From: Limnoperna fortunei
Taxonomy: Eukaryota; Mollusca; Bivalvia; Mytilida; Modiolidae
Reading direction: 5' to 3'
DNA length: 64,000 nucleotides
NCBI GenBank assembly: GCA_944474755.1
Contig: OX104116.1
Location: 3,393,494 to 3,457,493 of the forward strand
The notes under the pieces were generated by a model. The model did not search any database. It was given only the letters and a program-made list of their open reading frames with translations, and had not been told where the DNA came from. This document shows, one piece after another, positions 39,681 to 51,664 of this stretch; positions within the stretch are counted from its first letter, which is position 1; each line of letters begins with the position of its first letter. A program made the translations under genes and the position numbers.

Positions 39681-42600
39681 ATGGAGTCCAACAAGCAAGA
39701 CAAGAAATTTGGCTTGTTCATATGGCCAGAGGACACACCAATAGGTGGAAATATATTTAATTTAAGTGTTATTTCCCACCCGAGGAAAAATTTTTTAGAA
39801 TATTTAGAAGGAGACCATGTGGAGGTGAAATACCCAGGGTTCGGCATTGTTCCTGGTATAATTGCCAAGATTTCAGGTTAGTCAGAACTCAGACATATCT
39901 GGCAAAAGTTTATTATTTAAGTCACATAAATTATGAATTTATTTATCGAACTTGACACTCCTAGTTTCTTTGTCGACCTGTTTTTTGCAGAGACAGTAAA
40001 TACACGTATTTATGGTCACTGGTTTTTTGGCAACTTTTGTTAATTATATAGATAAATAGATTAAAGATCAATACTAAGTTTAAGGTAATTGTTGTGTATT
40101 GATGGTGATTCAACATCGGGGAACCAAAGAACCCAGACTCGGTGCGGTAAATTCCACATTAGTGGTAGTGCGGGTGGCAGTTTTTTTTCTACTTTTCCCC
40201 AATTTCGGAAAATTCTGGAAAGTCGCCATTTTTGGCAGTGACCTAGCATCGTGGTGCCAGTAGGATTTGATTTTTTATGCAAACGGGCTAAGGCCCACAG
40301 GGGTTTTCACCATTTATTTTCTATCTATGATTGATACATATTGAAGTTAAATAAGTTTGCGAACTTTTGAAAGTTTTTGTATCTTGCCCGAAATAGAAAA
40401 TCAATTGAAGCGAGGTCACGTGTTTCTAGGCTTGGGCGGAAGCTCGAATACGTCAGCCAGACCTCCATATTGATTTATCGATCTACCGGAAGTAAACACA
40501 GTAGTTGTTTACGTGTTTAATATTTTGTGATTTGTGTATATATTAATTAAATTTAACTTGTTTTTGTGTTTTATTTACTTACAAGTGTGTATATTTGACC
40601 TCCGGAAAATGAATACTTATAATTCCCAGGATTAATGAATGCAATAAATCTGATTTATTAAAATTACCTGGGGTAGGAAAGTCTACGGCCCAGAGAGTGT
40701 TAGATATGAGAAGCAAGGGATTGTATATTGACCCGCAGGTGTTAAGACAATTACCATGGTTAAATGTGACCCCAGACTTATTAGATCTGATTGACTTTGG
40801 CCCTGCGTGCCCACCGTCTCAATTTAAAAGGGGGGGGGGGGGGGGTTTCAAAGTATCCAAGGGGTCAAGACCGACTATTATAGGAATGATCCATTTATGG
40901 GGTACGGAGACACCAGTACATACCAATTCGCAGAAATGAGTAGGGAATTAATAGGCCAAAGGGATACGCCCCAAGACCCACGAACAGAAACATGGGATAA
41001 GTCCCAGGGTTTTACACCACCCTCACATAGAGAAGCTGAACGTGCGGAACTACTGGCTCCGTATTACTTCCTGATCATTGAAATTGTATTCGTTCATTCT
41101 AAATCACTCGAGTTCATTCTATATCACTCGACTCGCATCTGCGATGCTAGGCTGCTCGCTATTGATTTAATCAGCTCCTGTGTTTATTCTCTTTTTCAAA
41201 AAATTGTAATTAAAGAAAAAAAGATTGATAAATACTAACTAGTTTTGATTTGGTACTTTTACATGCATGACATGTACATGTACATACACATGACATAAAA
41301 AAGTAACACATTTAATCTAACACAGATGTTTATGGATTGTAAACACATAAACAACATCTGAATTAGACATTTGCAATTCAGTTATTTTATATAAAATATT
41401 GCTCTTTAAAAAATGATTAGGTCCCTTTTTTTATTTTTAACATATAAAAATGATTTTTTTTGTTATTCATAATTGATGCTTGTAATTTTTAGATGATAAT
41501 GGAAAGAAAGAATTGGAGAAAGTTTTAAAATCTTCAAAGGAGTTCAATGAAGTTGTAAAAAAGTATATAAAGCTGCCTTCACCAGCAAAGAATCTGAGAA
41601 CATGTTCAACACCAAGCAAGACTCCTAGAAAATCTCCTGTTACGACACCAGTTCAGACTCCAAGATCTCCTGTCCAGACACCAGTTAAGACTCAAAGAAA
41701 ACCTTCTGTTAAGACACCGATTAAGGATTCATCAGCTGCAGCAACAAAGAGAAAAAATGCTAGAAAAGCAAGTGAAAAGAAACATTATGATGATGAAGAT
41801 GCCATTGTTTCCTCAAGTCCCTCAAAAAACAGAAGGTAAAAATTTAATTATGTGCAATGTATTTAAATAACTAAGATAAAACATAATATATATGAATTGC
41901 AGCTCAATTGCAATCGGCAACATGAACTCAAGTCAAAGAAAGAGTGAACTCGGGGGCTCTGGAAGAGTAAGCAATTTCTGTTAACAGACAAGCTGATTGC
42001 TATACATGTACATGTATTATAATGTGTCATAGAAGGCAATAGTTTTATATACTTGTATAATAAATGATTAACAAAATGTGATATGATTGGTTTAGTTTCT
42101 TTTTATTTGATTTTTTTCAGCAATGATTAATATTTACTTTTTATTGGAATATTTTTTTCAGAAAGGATTTATATTTACATGTACATGTAGTTAGCGAATA
42201 TGTCATAGAAAGTGCTGCCTTAATCTGTCACAACCATCTGTACCTGAATTTGGCCATCTTTACCTACATACCCACATTTGTTCATAAAATTGAATGATTT
42301 TGGATTAACTTTGGGTCGTTTTGCAATTCACCATGTTAACAGGTGAGAAGTTTAACTGTTGTTTGCTACCTTCTCATTTCTTTTTTATTTTGTCTTTCAG
42401 GAGGAGTTAAAGAGAATTGCACAAGACCTTACATTTACAGAACTCCTGTTAACAGATACATCATTCTCTTTAACACAAACTAAACAAACTGTGACCCCAG
42501 TGAAACCTGTGGCTCGTAGATTAGAAAAGTATGTACTAAAATATTTACTTCGGTAATTAAGGCAAACAAAATTTTAAGTTCCTCAGGCACAGTCATCTTG

Positions 42601-45600
42601 CCAAAAATACCACTGTAGTGACATTTTGTATATATTATGTTATAGGGAGATGTTATGTGATAGCCTCTTAATCAATCGATTTAGGGCTATTCCAGTTAAA
42701 ATAATTGTTGGGGTTGATGGAAAAGCCACTTATTTTTTAACCCCCCCCAAATTAAAAAAACAAGTATATAAATGAAATGGATATTTTACCCAGAGGTGTT
42801 TACCATCCTGGATTTTCCATTTTTATCCCGATTTAATGTCTTAATTTCCGCATTATGTATTCACCATCCGTCAGTATGCATTCCCAACTTAGTTCCAGAT
42901 TTTACCAATTTTGTCTATTAAAAGCTTAAAATCATGATATAATGATGATAAAAGTAAAAATGCCAATGGTAATATTCGATATACATGTGCTTGTAGGTAT
43001 AAAAATTATTAAAATTTTTGTTGAGAATTGGAGATTACAGAAAAATATTCAACATTACTGACAAAAATCACCAATATTACTCAAAGTCTTGAAATGGGGT
43101 AAACACCTCTGTTTACCCACCCCTAACACTAAACTGTGTTCCACATCTAAACATACACAACCCAAATCCCCAGGTGTGAATTTTTTATGGAATAGCCCGG
43201 AAAGGTTGTAATACCAGACACAATGTATTCTCAAGGATTGCTAGTTTTGTCTTATAATTATGATGCTTCGTTTGAAAATTTTACAGACCATCGTCTGAAG
43301 TTTTAGGTGACAGCCTCAGGTTGCTGAACATGGGGAATGATGCTCAAAACAACACAGACATGACAGATGTAGATGTATATACCGAGTGCAGTGGGGCTTG
43401 TCATAGAAAGTTAAAGTATCTAGAAGGTGTTGTTTCCTCCCATCAACAGAACTTCTATGAGTTAAACACACGCCTATCTCAGTGTGAATCATCTCTGCAG
43501 TGGGCTTGGCACTTGCTGAATAAAAATGTAAGTTACATTTTAGGGTTCTTGCAATAATACCTTTCCAATTATATTGTTAGTAACAATCGGAAGTGTGACC
43601 AATTAAAATCTTTAAAATCTTACAGTATACTGGTTTGGTTGATAGTCATTAATTTATAAGGTAGCATGTGCAAAATTTAAATACAGCTTTATTTTTTTGT
43701 CAAGTCATCTAAAATCTGTTGTTAAAAAAAGACACACAATGTTCAGCTTCTTTTATCATCAAAATGATTGATTGATTGATTGTTGCCTGTTTAACGTCCT
43801 GTCAACAGCTAAGGTCATAATCAGGATGGGAAAACAGGGGCTGCTCTGGCTTCTAAAAAGCTGGCGCCAAAAAAATCGCCAACAGCAATTTTCTGTCGCC
43901 AGTTTTGTTAAAGTGTCACCATATTTGAAATCGATAGATCACTATATGACATGGCGAAATTGTTTAACATTATGGGTAACGTCTCTACATATATGGCAAG
44001 AAAACAGTCCAGACAATTTTTGGGGGGCTTGTTTTGTAACCAGTTACAAAACAGTTACAAAAAAAATGAGTATCAAACACATATTGACTAACTTTGTAAC
44101 CATTCTATACAGGATTTGTAACTGGTTACAAAACAAGCCCCCCAAAAATTGTCTGGACTGTTTTCTTGCCATATCTAGTAACGTCGGACGAAATCCAAGT
44201 TTGCCGGACTCTTAATTCAATTTTTCAAAAGTTTGGTCTCGAGCAGCCCGTACACTAAATGTATTTTAATCATTAAAAGATGTGTGAGTGATTTCTTGTT
44301 GGCAGAAAACCAAAATTTTACAGTAATTTATTAGAAACATCTATTCCCGTGAAAGAACATAAAACGGGAAATATTGAAAATGGAACTACGCATGTGTAAG
44401 AGTTTTCTAATTACGAAATTAAGACGGACATCCGGTCCGGAAATCACTCAACAACGACGTCAGTTTTCATACCTGTATTTTATTAATTACATTATAAAAA
44501 AAATATTACTACAAAAATATGTTTGTTCTGTTATTTTTATAAATTTAATTAACAGCATCAATTTTTTTATTACACGTCTACTGCATGTAATGCAGGTAAA
44601 GCTGCTTTTCATCAGACAACTTTGTTGATTCATTTATTGACGATTTCCGTTTAATAACTCCAAATAACACACATGTCACTGGATACTACACAATACACGT
44701 GTATTTACGACCATAGAAGCTGACAAAGGATCTTTAATGATGCAATCGCCGATTATCGATAAATTTAAAACGTGCATGCATTGTTTAACACTATAAAACC
44801 TTGGCGCCAAACAAATCACCAGACGCAATATTTTGTCGCCAAATGGAAAAAAAATCGCAATTGGCGACATTGGCGAAGCCCAGTGCGGCCCCTGGAAAAC
44901 ATTTAACATGAAACAATGATAAATGAAAATGGGATGGGTCAAAAGGAAAAATAGGAGCAACAGATTTTAGAATGCCACTGGAAAATGGGAGGATGGGTAG
45001 GGTCAATTTAGCCATGGCAGCGGCAACTAAACCTACTCTTAGCGAACTCTGCCGATGGGATCTTTAACGTGCACAAGCGTGGTGTTTCAAGTACACGGAG
45101 CCTCTGGTTTAACGTCATATTCGAGAAGACACTCCCTTTTAAGGGGGTCCTACCCCTCAGCGGGAGATACTGAGTCCTATTTCTATACCCCGGGTACCAT
45201 CGGGGGTTCATAAAAATGACAAAGTGACCTGATTGACTGACAAAATCATTCAAATGATAGGTAATCGTGTAATTATATTTCACAGGCCTATCAATCCAAG
45301 GAATCTGAGACTACACAATGTAACACAGAGGTGCAGAGTAAATCAACAAGTTTTCAGGCTGAACAACCTAGTTGTAGCAAAGATGAAAGGAATGATGTGA
45401 GTAACACAGTAAAATAAAATGCATGTTGACAATGTTTTGCCATCACAAAAAATTTAGTTTTAAATATATTTTAAAAAGTGACCTGCCTGTGTTATTGTGG
45501 TACATTGTAGGTATGTCTATATTTTTTGAAAAACAAAATTTTTTTTAGTAATATTTTCAAACTAAAAAATGTGTAGCATGCTTTTTAATCATCTTAAATG

Positions 45601-47039
45601 CTTAATAAGCAAGAACGTATGATAAATTCAAACATTGAATCAAAACAACGGCACTTTAATGATTTTGGGGTTTTAAAACCTTTTTTTGGGGGGGGGGGGG
45701 CAATCTTGCCAAAACTAAACATATATCTGGATTTGAGATATATGTATGGGTTTTCCTGTGGGTTGTCTATGTATGGGTTTTCCTGTGGGTTGTCGATCTG
45801 TCATCATTTTACCACTCACTAACGTTTGGGGTCAAATATCTGATAAAAATTGCCAACCCGTGGTAAAAAACTATATATTTATTGATACCTTGAATTATTT
45901 CTTAATTTAAAAATTATGTTTTGTTTATCTTCCAAAATGATTTTATTTTAACAGTTTTCTCAAGACAAGAACCCCAAAGACGACGTAAAGCAAGAATCAA
46001 TGTTCAATGGATTTACAAAGGTATTGTTGATGTAATTTAGCAAGCTACAAAAATAAAATAGTGTGTATTCATTTTTACTAATAAAAACATTATATGTAAA
46101 TCATGTTGAACTGAAAGATTCAGAAAACTTATGGACACAAACAATGCCAACAAAGTAAAATCTTTAAGTCTTGCATGGTGCTTCTTTCAAAACATTTGCA
46201 TGTATTTCAAAATGGATGCATGTTTTCGTTGTAGTGAGGATATAAATAGATTTAAATTTATCTTTAGCAAATTAGACAATTTCTCATGATCATATATAAT
46301 GATAAATAAAATTTTTATTCGGCCTTACATTATGTGTCATGATTTAAGTGACAGATGTTCAAACTCTGTTAATGAAAACTAATAAAACAATATGGATGTA
46401 TCTGCATATCTTAACTTTGCTGAAATTGTATGAATTATTATTTGTCTTTTTGCAGGAGCAGCTTGAACTCAAATTGAGCAGGGAAACTTGCTTTAAAAGG
46501 GGCACAACATTGCTATTTAGAACAATGTTCAAAGAAGACGAGTATGTAGGCCGATCGCTGACAGGCCAGTCTTCAAATAAGGGTATTAAAAGGCCAGGTC
46601 TTGAGGATCAGGAGAAGCTGGCCACCTTAAGAAGTAAGTTTTTATGCCCTGCCTGTGTAAGCTATGGGTATATAGAGTTTTCTTTTCTTTGAAGAGTGAA
46701 AAATTGATGCAAGTATTTTAATTGTTTGTAGTAAATTTTTGATTCAGAAGTTTTCCAGATTTTATCAGCCAACCGTTTTGCAGTAACAGGGGATGCATGA
46801 CTGCAATTAACATATTTACTGCTGATTAGTAGGATACATTAAGACACCATTTTTATTATATTTTATTTTCTATATGTTTAATCATGCAGCATAGTGTTTA
46901 CCGAGTCTACATGCTGTTCTTTTTTTTTTCAGGCATTGTGCAGAATAAGTGGAATAATATTCCAACTGTTTTAATAAACCAAGTGATTACCCATTTGCTG
47001 AAGCCAAGCAGGCTGCAAAAAACAAGGAAAGCCACATGA
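39681..47039 (+). CDS. BEN-domain protein, nine exons
   Basis: Exons: 39681-39876, 41493-41835, 41903-41966, 42401-42528, 43287-43527, 45286-45396, 45955-46020, 46456-46633, 46933-47039. All phases agree and give 477 codons plus TGA. Exon 1 encodes a compact N-terminal module (KKFGLFIWPEDTPIGGN...VEVKYPGFGIVPGIIAKI) of unknown type. Exon 2 is basic and rich in S/T-P repeats (TPVQTPRSPVQTPVKT), probably disordered. Exon 5 includes a Cys/His-containing helical segment (CSGACHRKLKYLEG). Exons 8-9 form the BEN domain (about residues 384-470): LLFRTMFKEDEYVGRSLTG, then PGLEDQEKLATLRSIVQNKW and INQVITHL. BEN domains bind DNA or chromatin proteins. Without the 64-nt exon 3 the frame would break, which supports that exon. 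A role in controlling or assisting the neighbouring transposase is an inference. Confidence 0.8.
40629..41073 (+). pseudogene. Gag-like or cellular fragment with helix-hairpin-helix motif
   Basis: Within the first intron of the BEN gene an open plus-strand frame reads NECNKSDLLKLPGVGKSTAQ, a clear helix-hairpin-helix pattern, followed by VLDMRSKGLYIDPQVLRQL and DLIDFGPACPP. A G run at about 40831-40845 shifts the frame, and the reading resumes as TDYYRNDPFMGYGDTSTYQF and WDKSQGFTPPSHREAERAEL. It resembles the N-terminal part of a retroelement Gag-type or captured gene. There is no intact frame and no LTR was recognised. Confidence 0.4.
43835..44894. mobile_element. hAT-like non-autonomous element, 1,060 bp
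   Basis: The left end starts CAGGGGCTGCTCTGGCTTC and the right end is the near reverse complement (GAAGCCCAGTGCGGCCCCTG), three differences in about 19 bp. The flanks share GGAAAAC, close to the 8-bp duplication expected for hAT elements. TGGCGCCAAA-rich direct repeats lie just inside both ends (about 43861 and 44803). There is no transposase; the interior carries a perfect long hairpin. Confidence 0.6.
43991..44174. repeat. Perfect 60-bp inverted repeat with 64-nt loop
   Basis: The arm 43991-44050 (ATATGGCAAGAAAACAGTCC ... CAGTTACAAA) is the exact reverse complement of 44115-44174. Perfect identity over 60 bp implies recent origin or ongoing conversion. Transcribed on either strand it would form a long stable hairpin. 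Confidence 0.9.
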
Positions 47040-47118
47040 AGGACTTTTAATAATCAGTTTAACTCTGTATATTCTTAAAATATCATTTGTGATATAATGA
47101 AAAACTAATTTTAATCCA

Positions 47119-47124
47119 AATAAA
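47119..47124 (+). terminator. Poly(A) signal of the BEN gene
   Basis: AATAAA lies 79 bases after the stop codon of the BEN-domain gene and about 550 bases before the right terminal inverted repeat. Confidence 0.5.
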
Positions 47125-47215
47125 GAGTTCTAGACTCTAGACTTGTCAATGAAATCATTCTAAAGAAAAGGAATGTTTTTATAACCCCCTAAAACTTGTT
47201 TGGGGTATACAGGAA

Positions 47216-47243
47216 TCACCCTGTCTGTCTGTCTGTCTGTAAT
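47216..47243 (+). repeat. (CTGT)n microsatellite
   Basis: Five CTGT units preceded by GGAATCACC, downstream of the BEN gene and just outside the right subterminal region. Confidence 0.6.
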
Positions 47244-47344
47244 CTTAAAAAGGTTGTAAAACTAATTTACTGAATATCCATCTCAAAAATCAGATCAAAA
47301 GCTACCAGATATATTGAGGAACAATATATAATATATATAATTTT

Positions 47345-47675
47345 TGTTTGTTAGTGGGTGTGGCATCTGCCATGAATTTCATCCTTTCCATGGCATCTCC
47401 CATGAATTTCATCCTTTTCATGGCATCTGCCATGGTTGCCATGCTTTTCAAGCTTTCCATGGAATCTGCCATGGATGCCTTGGATTTCATGGCGGATAAC
47501 ATGAATTCCATGGCAACGATGAAAAAATCTATCCTCAAATTTTCTTCCATCCTTTTCATCATTTTCACTGAATGCCATGAAATCAGTGAACAGTTCGTTC
47601 CAATACCCCATCGTTTTCATGGCAATATTTTTGCCATGGAATTGCCATGGATTCCATGAAATTTCTAGGGACGGG
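47345..47675 (-). repeat. Right terminal inverted repeat and CATGG-rich subterminal region
   Basis: Repeats of CATGGCATCTGCCATGAAT and related CCATGG blocks lead to TTCCATGAAATTTCTAGGGA, and the element ends CGGG at 47675. Read on the minus strand it starts CCCGTCCCTAGAAATTTCAT, matching the left end. Long open stretches on both strands here are by-products of the repeat. Confidence 0.7.
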
Positions 47676-49320
47676 ATATACCATCACTCCTGATACATAC
47701 GAAATGCAATCAAAAACCATAATACAAATATAAAATCAATCCTGAGACCTTAGCTATGCAGTTAAAAACCATATAACACATACAATTTCACTCTTGAGAC
47801 CTTAGCAATACAATTAAAAACCATATTTCAAAAACAAAATCTATCCCGAGACCTTAGCAATACAATTGAAAACCGTATTACACATATAAAATCACTCCTG
47901 AAACCCTAGCAATACAATTAAAAACTATATTTCTCATATAAAATCACCCCTGAGACCTTTGTAATACAATTAAATACCATATTTTACATATAAAATCACT
48001 CCTGAGACCATTGCGATACAATTAAAAACCATATTACATATATACAATCACTCCTAAGACCCTAGCAATACAATTAAAAACCATATTTCACATGCAAAAT
48101 CACTCCCGAGACCTTTGTGGTACAATTGAAAACAATATTACACATATAAAATCACTCCTCAGACCTTTGTGATACAATTAAAAATCATATTACATATATA
48201 AAATCACTCCTAAGACCCTAGCAATACAATTAAAAACCATATTTCACATGCAAAATCACTCCCGAGACCTTTGTGGTACAATTGAAAACAATATTACACA
48301 TATAAAATCACTCCTCAGACCTTTGTGATACAATTAAAAATCATATTACACATATAAAATCACTCCTCAGACCTTTGTGATGCAATTAAAAACCATATTT
48401 CACATGCAAAATCACTCCTGAGACTTTTGCAATACAATTAAAAACCATATTTCACATACAAAATCACTCCTGCGACCCTAGAAATACAATTAAAAACCAT
48501 ATTTCACATGCAAAATCACTCCTGAGACCTTTGTGATACAATTAAAACCAATATTTCACATACAAAATCACTCTGGAGACCTTTATGATACAATTAAAAA
48601 CAATATTACAGATATAAAATCACTCCTCAGACCTTTGTAATACAATTAAAAACCATATTACATATATAAAATCACTTTTGAGATCCTAGCAATACAATTA
48701 AAAACCATATTTCACATGCAAAATCACGCCTGAGACTTTTGCAATACAATTAAAAACCATATTTCACATACAAAATCACTCCTGAAACCCTAGCAATACA
48801 ATTACAAACTATATTACACATATAAAGTCACTCTGGAGACCTTTGTGATACAATTAAAAACAATATTACAGATATAAAATCACTCCTCAGACCTTTGTGA
48901 TACAATTAAAAACCATATTACATATATAAAATCACTTTTGAGACCCTAGCAATACAATTAAAAACCATATTTCACATGCAAAATCACTCCTGAGACTTTT
49001 GCAATACAATTAAAAACCATATTTCACATACAAAATCACTCCTGAGACCCTAGCAATACAATTACAAACTATATTACACATACAAAATCACTCCTGAGAA
49101 CTTTGTGATACAATTAAAAACCATATTTCACAAATAAAATCACTCCTGAGACCTTTGTGCTACAATTAAAAACCATATTACATATATAAAATCACTCCTG
49201 AGACCCTAGCTATACAATTAAACACTATATTACACATATAAAATCACTCCTGAGACCTTTGCCATACAATTAAAAACCATATTTCACATACAAAATCACT
49301 CCTGAGACCTTACAAGATGC
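47676..49320 (+). repeat. 52-bp satellite array, about 31 monomers
   Basis: The monomer is about 52 bp with the blocks AAAATCACTCCTGAGACC, TTTGTGATACAATTAAAAA and CCATATTTCACAT. Variants are arranged in longer periods: about 157 bp (48052 and 48209) and about 260 bp (48673 and 48933). The array starts at the right end of the 16.5-kb element and degrades near 49320. Confidence 0.9.
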
Positions 49321-49559
49321 AATATTAAACCATAGCATACTATAATTAACTTCTTTGACCTAACTAAGAGATGCTAAATCAGTCGTGAGACACTATATAT
49401 GCAATTTAAAATTTAGGAAATGAAATGTTTGTATTTCCAAACAAATTTTGTGCCATCAAATTAGGATTTTATGCAAGATTATTCAGTTTTATTAAGTTTG
49501 CTGTGTAAACAGCTATTCAGTTTTTGTATCAAATGAAGACAATGTAGGGATCACTGCAC

Positions 49560-50060
49560 GAAACAATAACTTTTAAAATAGTCAAAAGGTATCCAAAAGT
49601 CCCAATTTTGAATACATTTTGTTGTCTTTTGAACACATTTTTAAAAAATACAAAAGATCTAAAAGATCATCTTTTTGTATATCTTTTTGACTTCAAAAGT
49701 CAGTCAAAATGGCCCACTTTTGATTTGACAAAAGGTGTTGCAAAGTTCACCTTTCTAGATCTAAAATGTGTTCAAAAGGTCAACAACAAAATATGACCTT
49801 TTTTTCCAAAATATAATCTGTTGTCGACAAAAGATAATAAAAAGATCATATATCAACAAATAAAAGGTGATGGAAGGTAGTCCACAGATGCTATTTTCAA
49901 AACCAAAAGACCAATGTCATATGGTATTTTGACCAAATTAAAATCCGAAAGGTCTCCTTTTGTATTTATGAAATTACAAAAAATTGCACAAAAGGTTACT
50001 TGTTATAATCTAAAATATGGTCAAAAGGTTATGAATTTCCATATTTTTCATGGATAATAT
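49560..50060. repeat. Left subterminal CAAAAG-rich region of the second element
   Basis: Words such as TCAAAAGGT, ACAAAAG, CTTTTTGTAT and TCAAAAGTC recur every 20-40 bp in both orientations, a subterminal-repeat pattern. The open stretch at 49608-49796 is made of these repeats and is not a gene. Confidence 0.5.
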
Positions 50061-50219
50061 TACAAAATGGACATTTAGGTTAGGGGAAAGATGATATGAT
50101 GAAAAAAAGCTGCATGCACAGGTCGGCTCACGTGGATTTGGTTTTTTCAACCTATCCAGAATCAGCATTCCACAAATGTCCACCTTGACCTCTCATTTTG
50201 TAAAACTGAGCATCATTGC

Positions 50220-50905
50220 TCACTTACATTTATCAACAATAACAGTCTTGTGATGAAAAAGAACATGTCTAGTCCAATGAACAGTTTGTGCAAGTTTTAC
50301 TCTAGAAATATTGCTGACATTGTGCTCACTTAAGCTCCAATATTGGACTGTTGAATTTGTATCAATAGGATGACCACTAACTTGAACAATGGTCAAGGAA
50401 TTCAAGATGACACAGCATTAAGAAAGTAGAGTTAAAAGTGTACTAGCTAATGTACAATTGCCTGTATATATCACTGAGCTGACAGGCTTGTCTAATGGCA
50501 ATTAATCCCTAAGGTGTTACAATTTTCTCATTTTCAAGTGGATAAATATTACATAAAAAAGAAACAATTTAACGATTTATTGAATAAATGCTCATTATGT
50601 CAATATGTACATTTTTCAATCTGTTTTACAATCCAAGAGGAAGGTGTTCTAGTTCATTTCTGGTTGCTCATTTTCTGTCCTTTCTGCTTTTGGTTGAAGA
50701 AATGTCAATAAATTTACAGTCTAATTTTATCTTTTATTCTATAAATGTATCCAACTTCCAAGATGTCTAGTATGTAATAAATCCATCTTGACATTCCTCA
50801 TACATGTCATATGAGGGCATATATAGGCCATTAAGACGGGTCTTATCTTCTTGATATCTCTGATCTCCATATTGTCTAGTGCAGCTATTATCCGCTTGGC
50901 TTTCT
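50220..50905 (-). other. Possible decayed exons, minus strand
   Basis: Two open minus-strand blocks have splice-like edges. At 50905-50767, after TATATTTTTCAG, the reading ends RLNGLYMPSYDMYEECQDGF and a stop. At 50405-50225, QYWSLSEHNVSNISRVKLAQ precedes a donor GTAAGTGAG. No family match. They lie downstream (on the minus strand) of the BEN-like relic exon and could be further parts of that gene, but phases do not join. Confidence 0.25.
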
Positions 50906-51664
50906 GAAAAATATATATACAGTGTATGTGTGTGTGTTACAGATCTAGACATAACTAAAATTATATGTGGCACATTATGTAATAATAATAAATGTTGACA
51001 TTTTGTATAGAACATCCATAAAACTGAACATTTGGGAGCTGAGGGTGCTGGAGGGGGGGTCCATAAACATGGTAACAATTCGTATATTTTTCCCAAATAA
51101 CAGTAAATTTAAAATAATGATAACACTAACAGATAACAGCAATTTACATGAGAAAACAGAATACAGTGAGTTCATAAATCGAAAAAACAGATAACAGCAG
51201 AATCTCATCAAAGGGCGATACGGTGAAAAAATGCATTAATTAATCAGTGTTTCCATAGTAACTAGTATGTGATCTTATGTATATCCCTCCCTTCATATGG
51301 AGACTCAATTACATTGAAATAAGTGGTGATTAAAATGAATTAACAGATAACAGAAAAAATCATGTAATTAGTAAACAGTGTTCTGACTAGTATTATTAAA
51401 CAGCAAAGTGTTTTTATTTACATTATAACAATTAACAACAATGTCAATTTAAAAAAAAAAACAGATAACAGCTAATGGTTGAAAGTTAACAGTTGCTTTC
51501 TACTGTTTCGAATTTGTCATTTAGAACACTCCATATTAAATTAGTAAGCATTTGCTCATCAGTGAAGGTTGTGATTTGCTTTTAACATGTGTATTCTGAT
51601 CATCTCCTTTTTATTTATACACTCAAAGAAATTCAAGACTGAAAAAAGTATTATCGTAACATAC

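Larger units (their letters stand above)
43762..45215 (+). repeat. Dispersed TTTAACGT-type element, split by a hAT-like insertion
   Basis: The left part (43762-43834) starts with GATTGATTGATTG and CTGTTTAACGTCCTGTC. The right part (44895-45215) contains GATGGGTAGGGTCAATTTAG, GGGATCTTTAACGTGCAC and GGTTTAACGTCATATTC. This resembles a dispersed repeat frequent in mollusc DNA. The two parts are joined if the hAT-like element is removed. It lies in the fifth intron of the BEN gene. Confidence 0.5.
31161..47675. mobile_element. Candidate 16.5-kb CACTA/EnSpm-like transposon carrying transposase and BEN-domain genes
   Basis: Both ends carry an inverted repeat CCCGTCCCTAG followed by TTTCATG (about 25 bp with few mismatches), flanked on both sides by AT, a possible 2-bp target duplication. 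Each end has about 300 bp of subterminal repeats rich in CCATGG, TTTCATGG and GATGAAAA. Inside are two divergent genes pointing to the ends: the CACTA-type transposase (37165-32288, minus) and the BEN-domain gene (39681-47039, plus). Both are reconstructable without a stop or frameshift. The flanks are the two parts of one satellite monomer, which rejoin when the element is removed. CACTA elements have short duplications and subterminal repeats, which fits, although the ends lack the usual CACTA/CACTG. Unity of the element is inferred from TIRs and flanks. Confidence 0.68.

Noticed and set aside
43772..44215. A 147-codon plus-strand open stretch
   Set aside because: It crosses the hAT-like terminus and the perfect hairpin, so it is not a gene.
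47302..47659. Three overlapping open stretches rich in M, A and H on both strands
   Set aside because: They are produced by the CATGG repeats of the subterminal region and have no splice or start context.
26795..49320. CRISPR-like repeats
   Set aside because: The repeats are contiguous, diverged and without unique spacers; the DNA is clearly eukaryotic.
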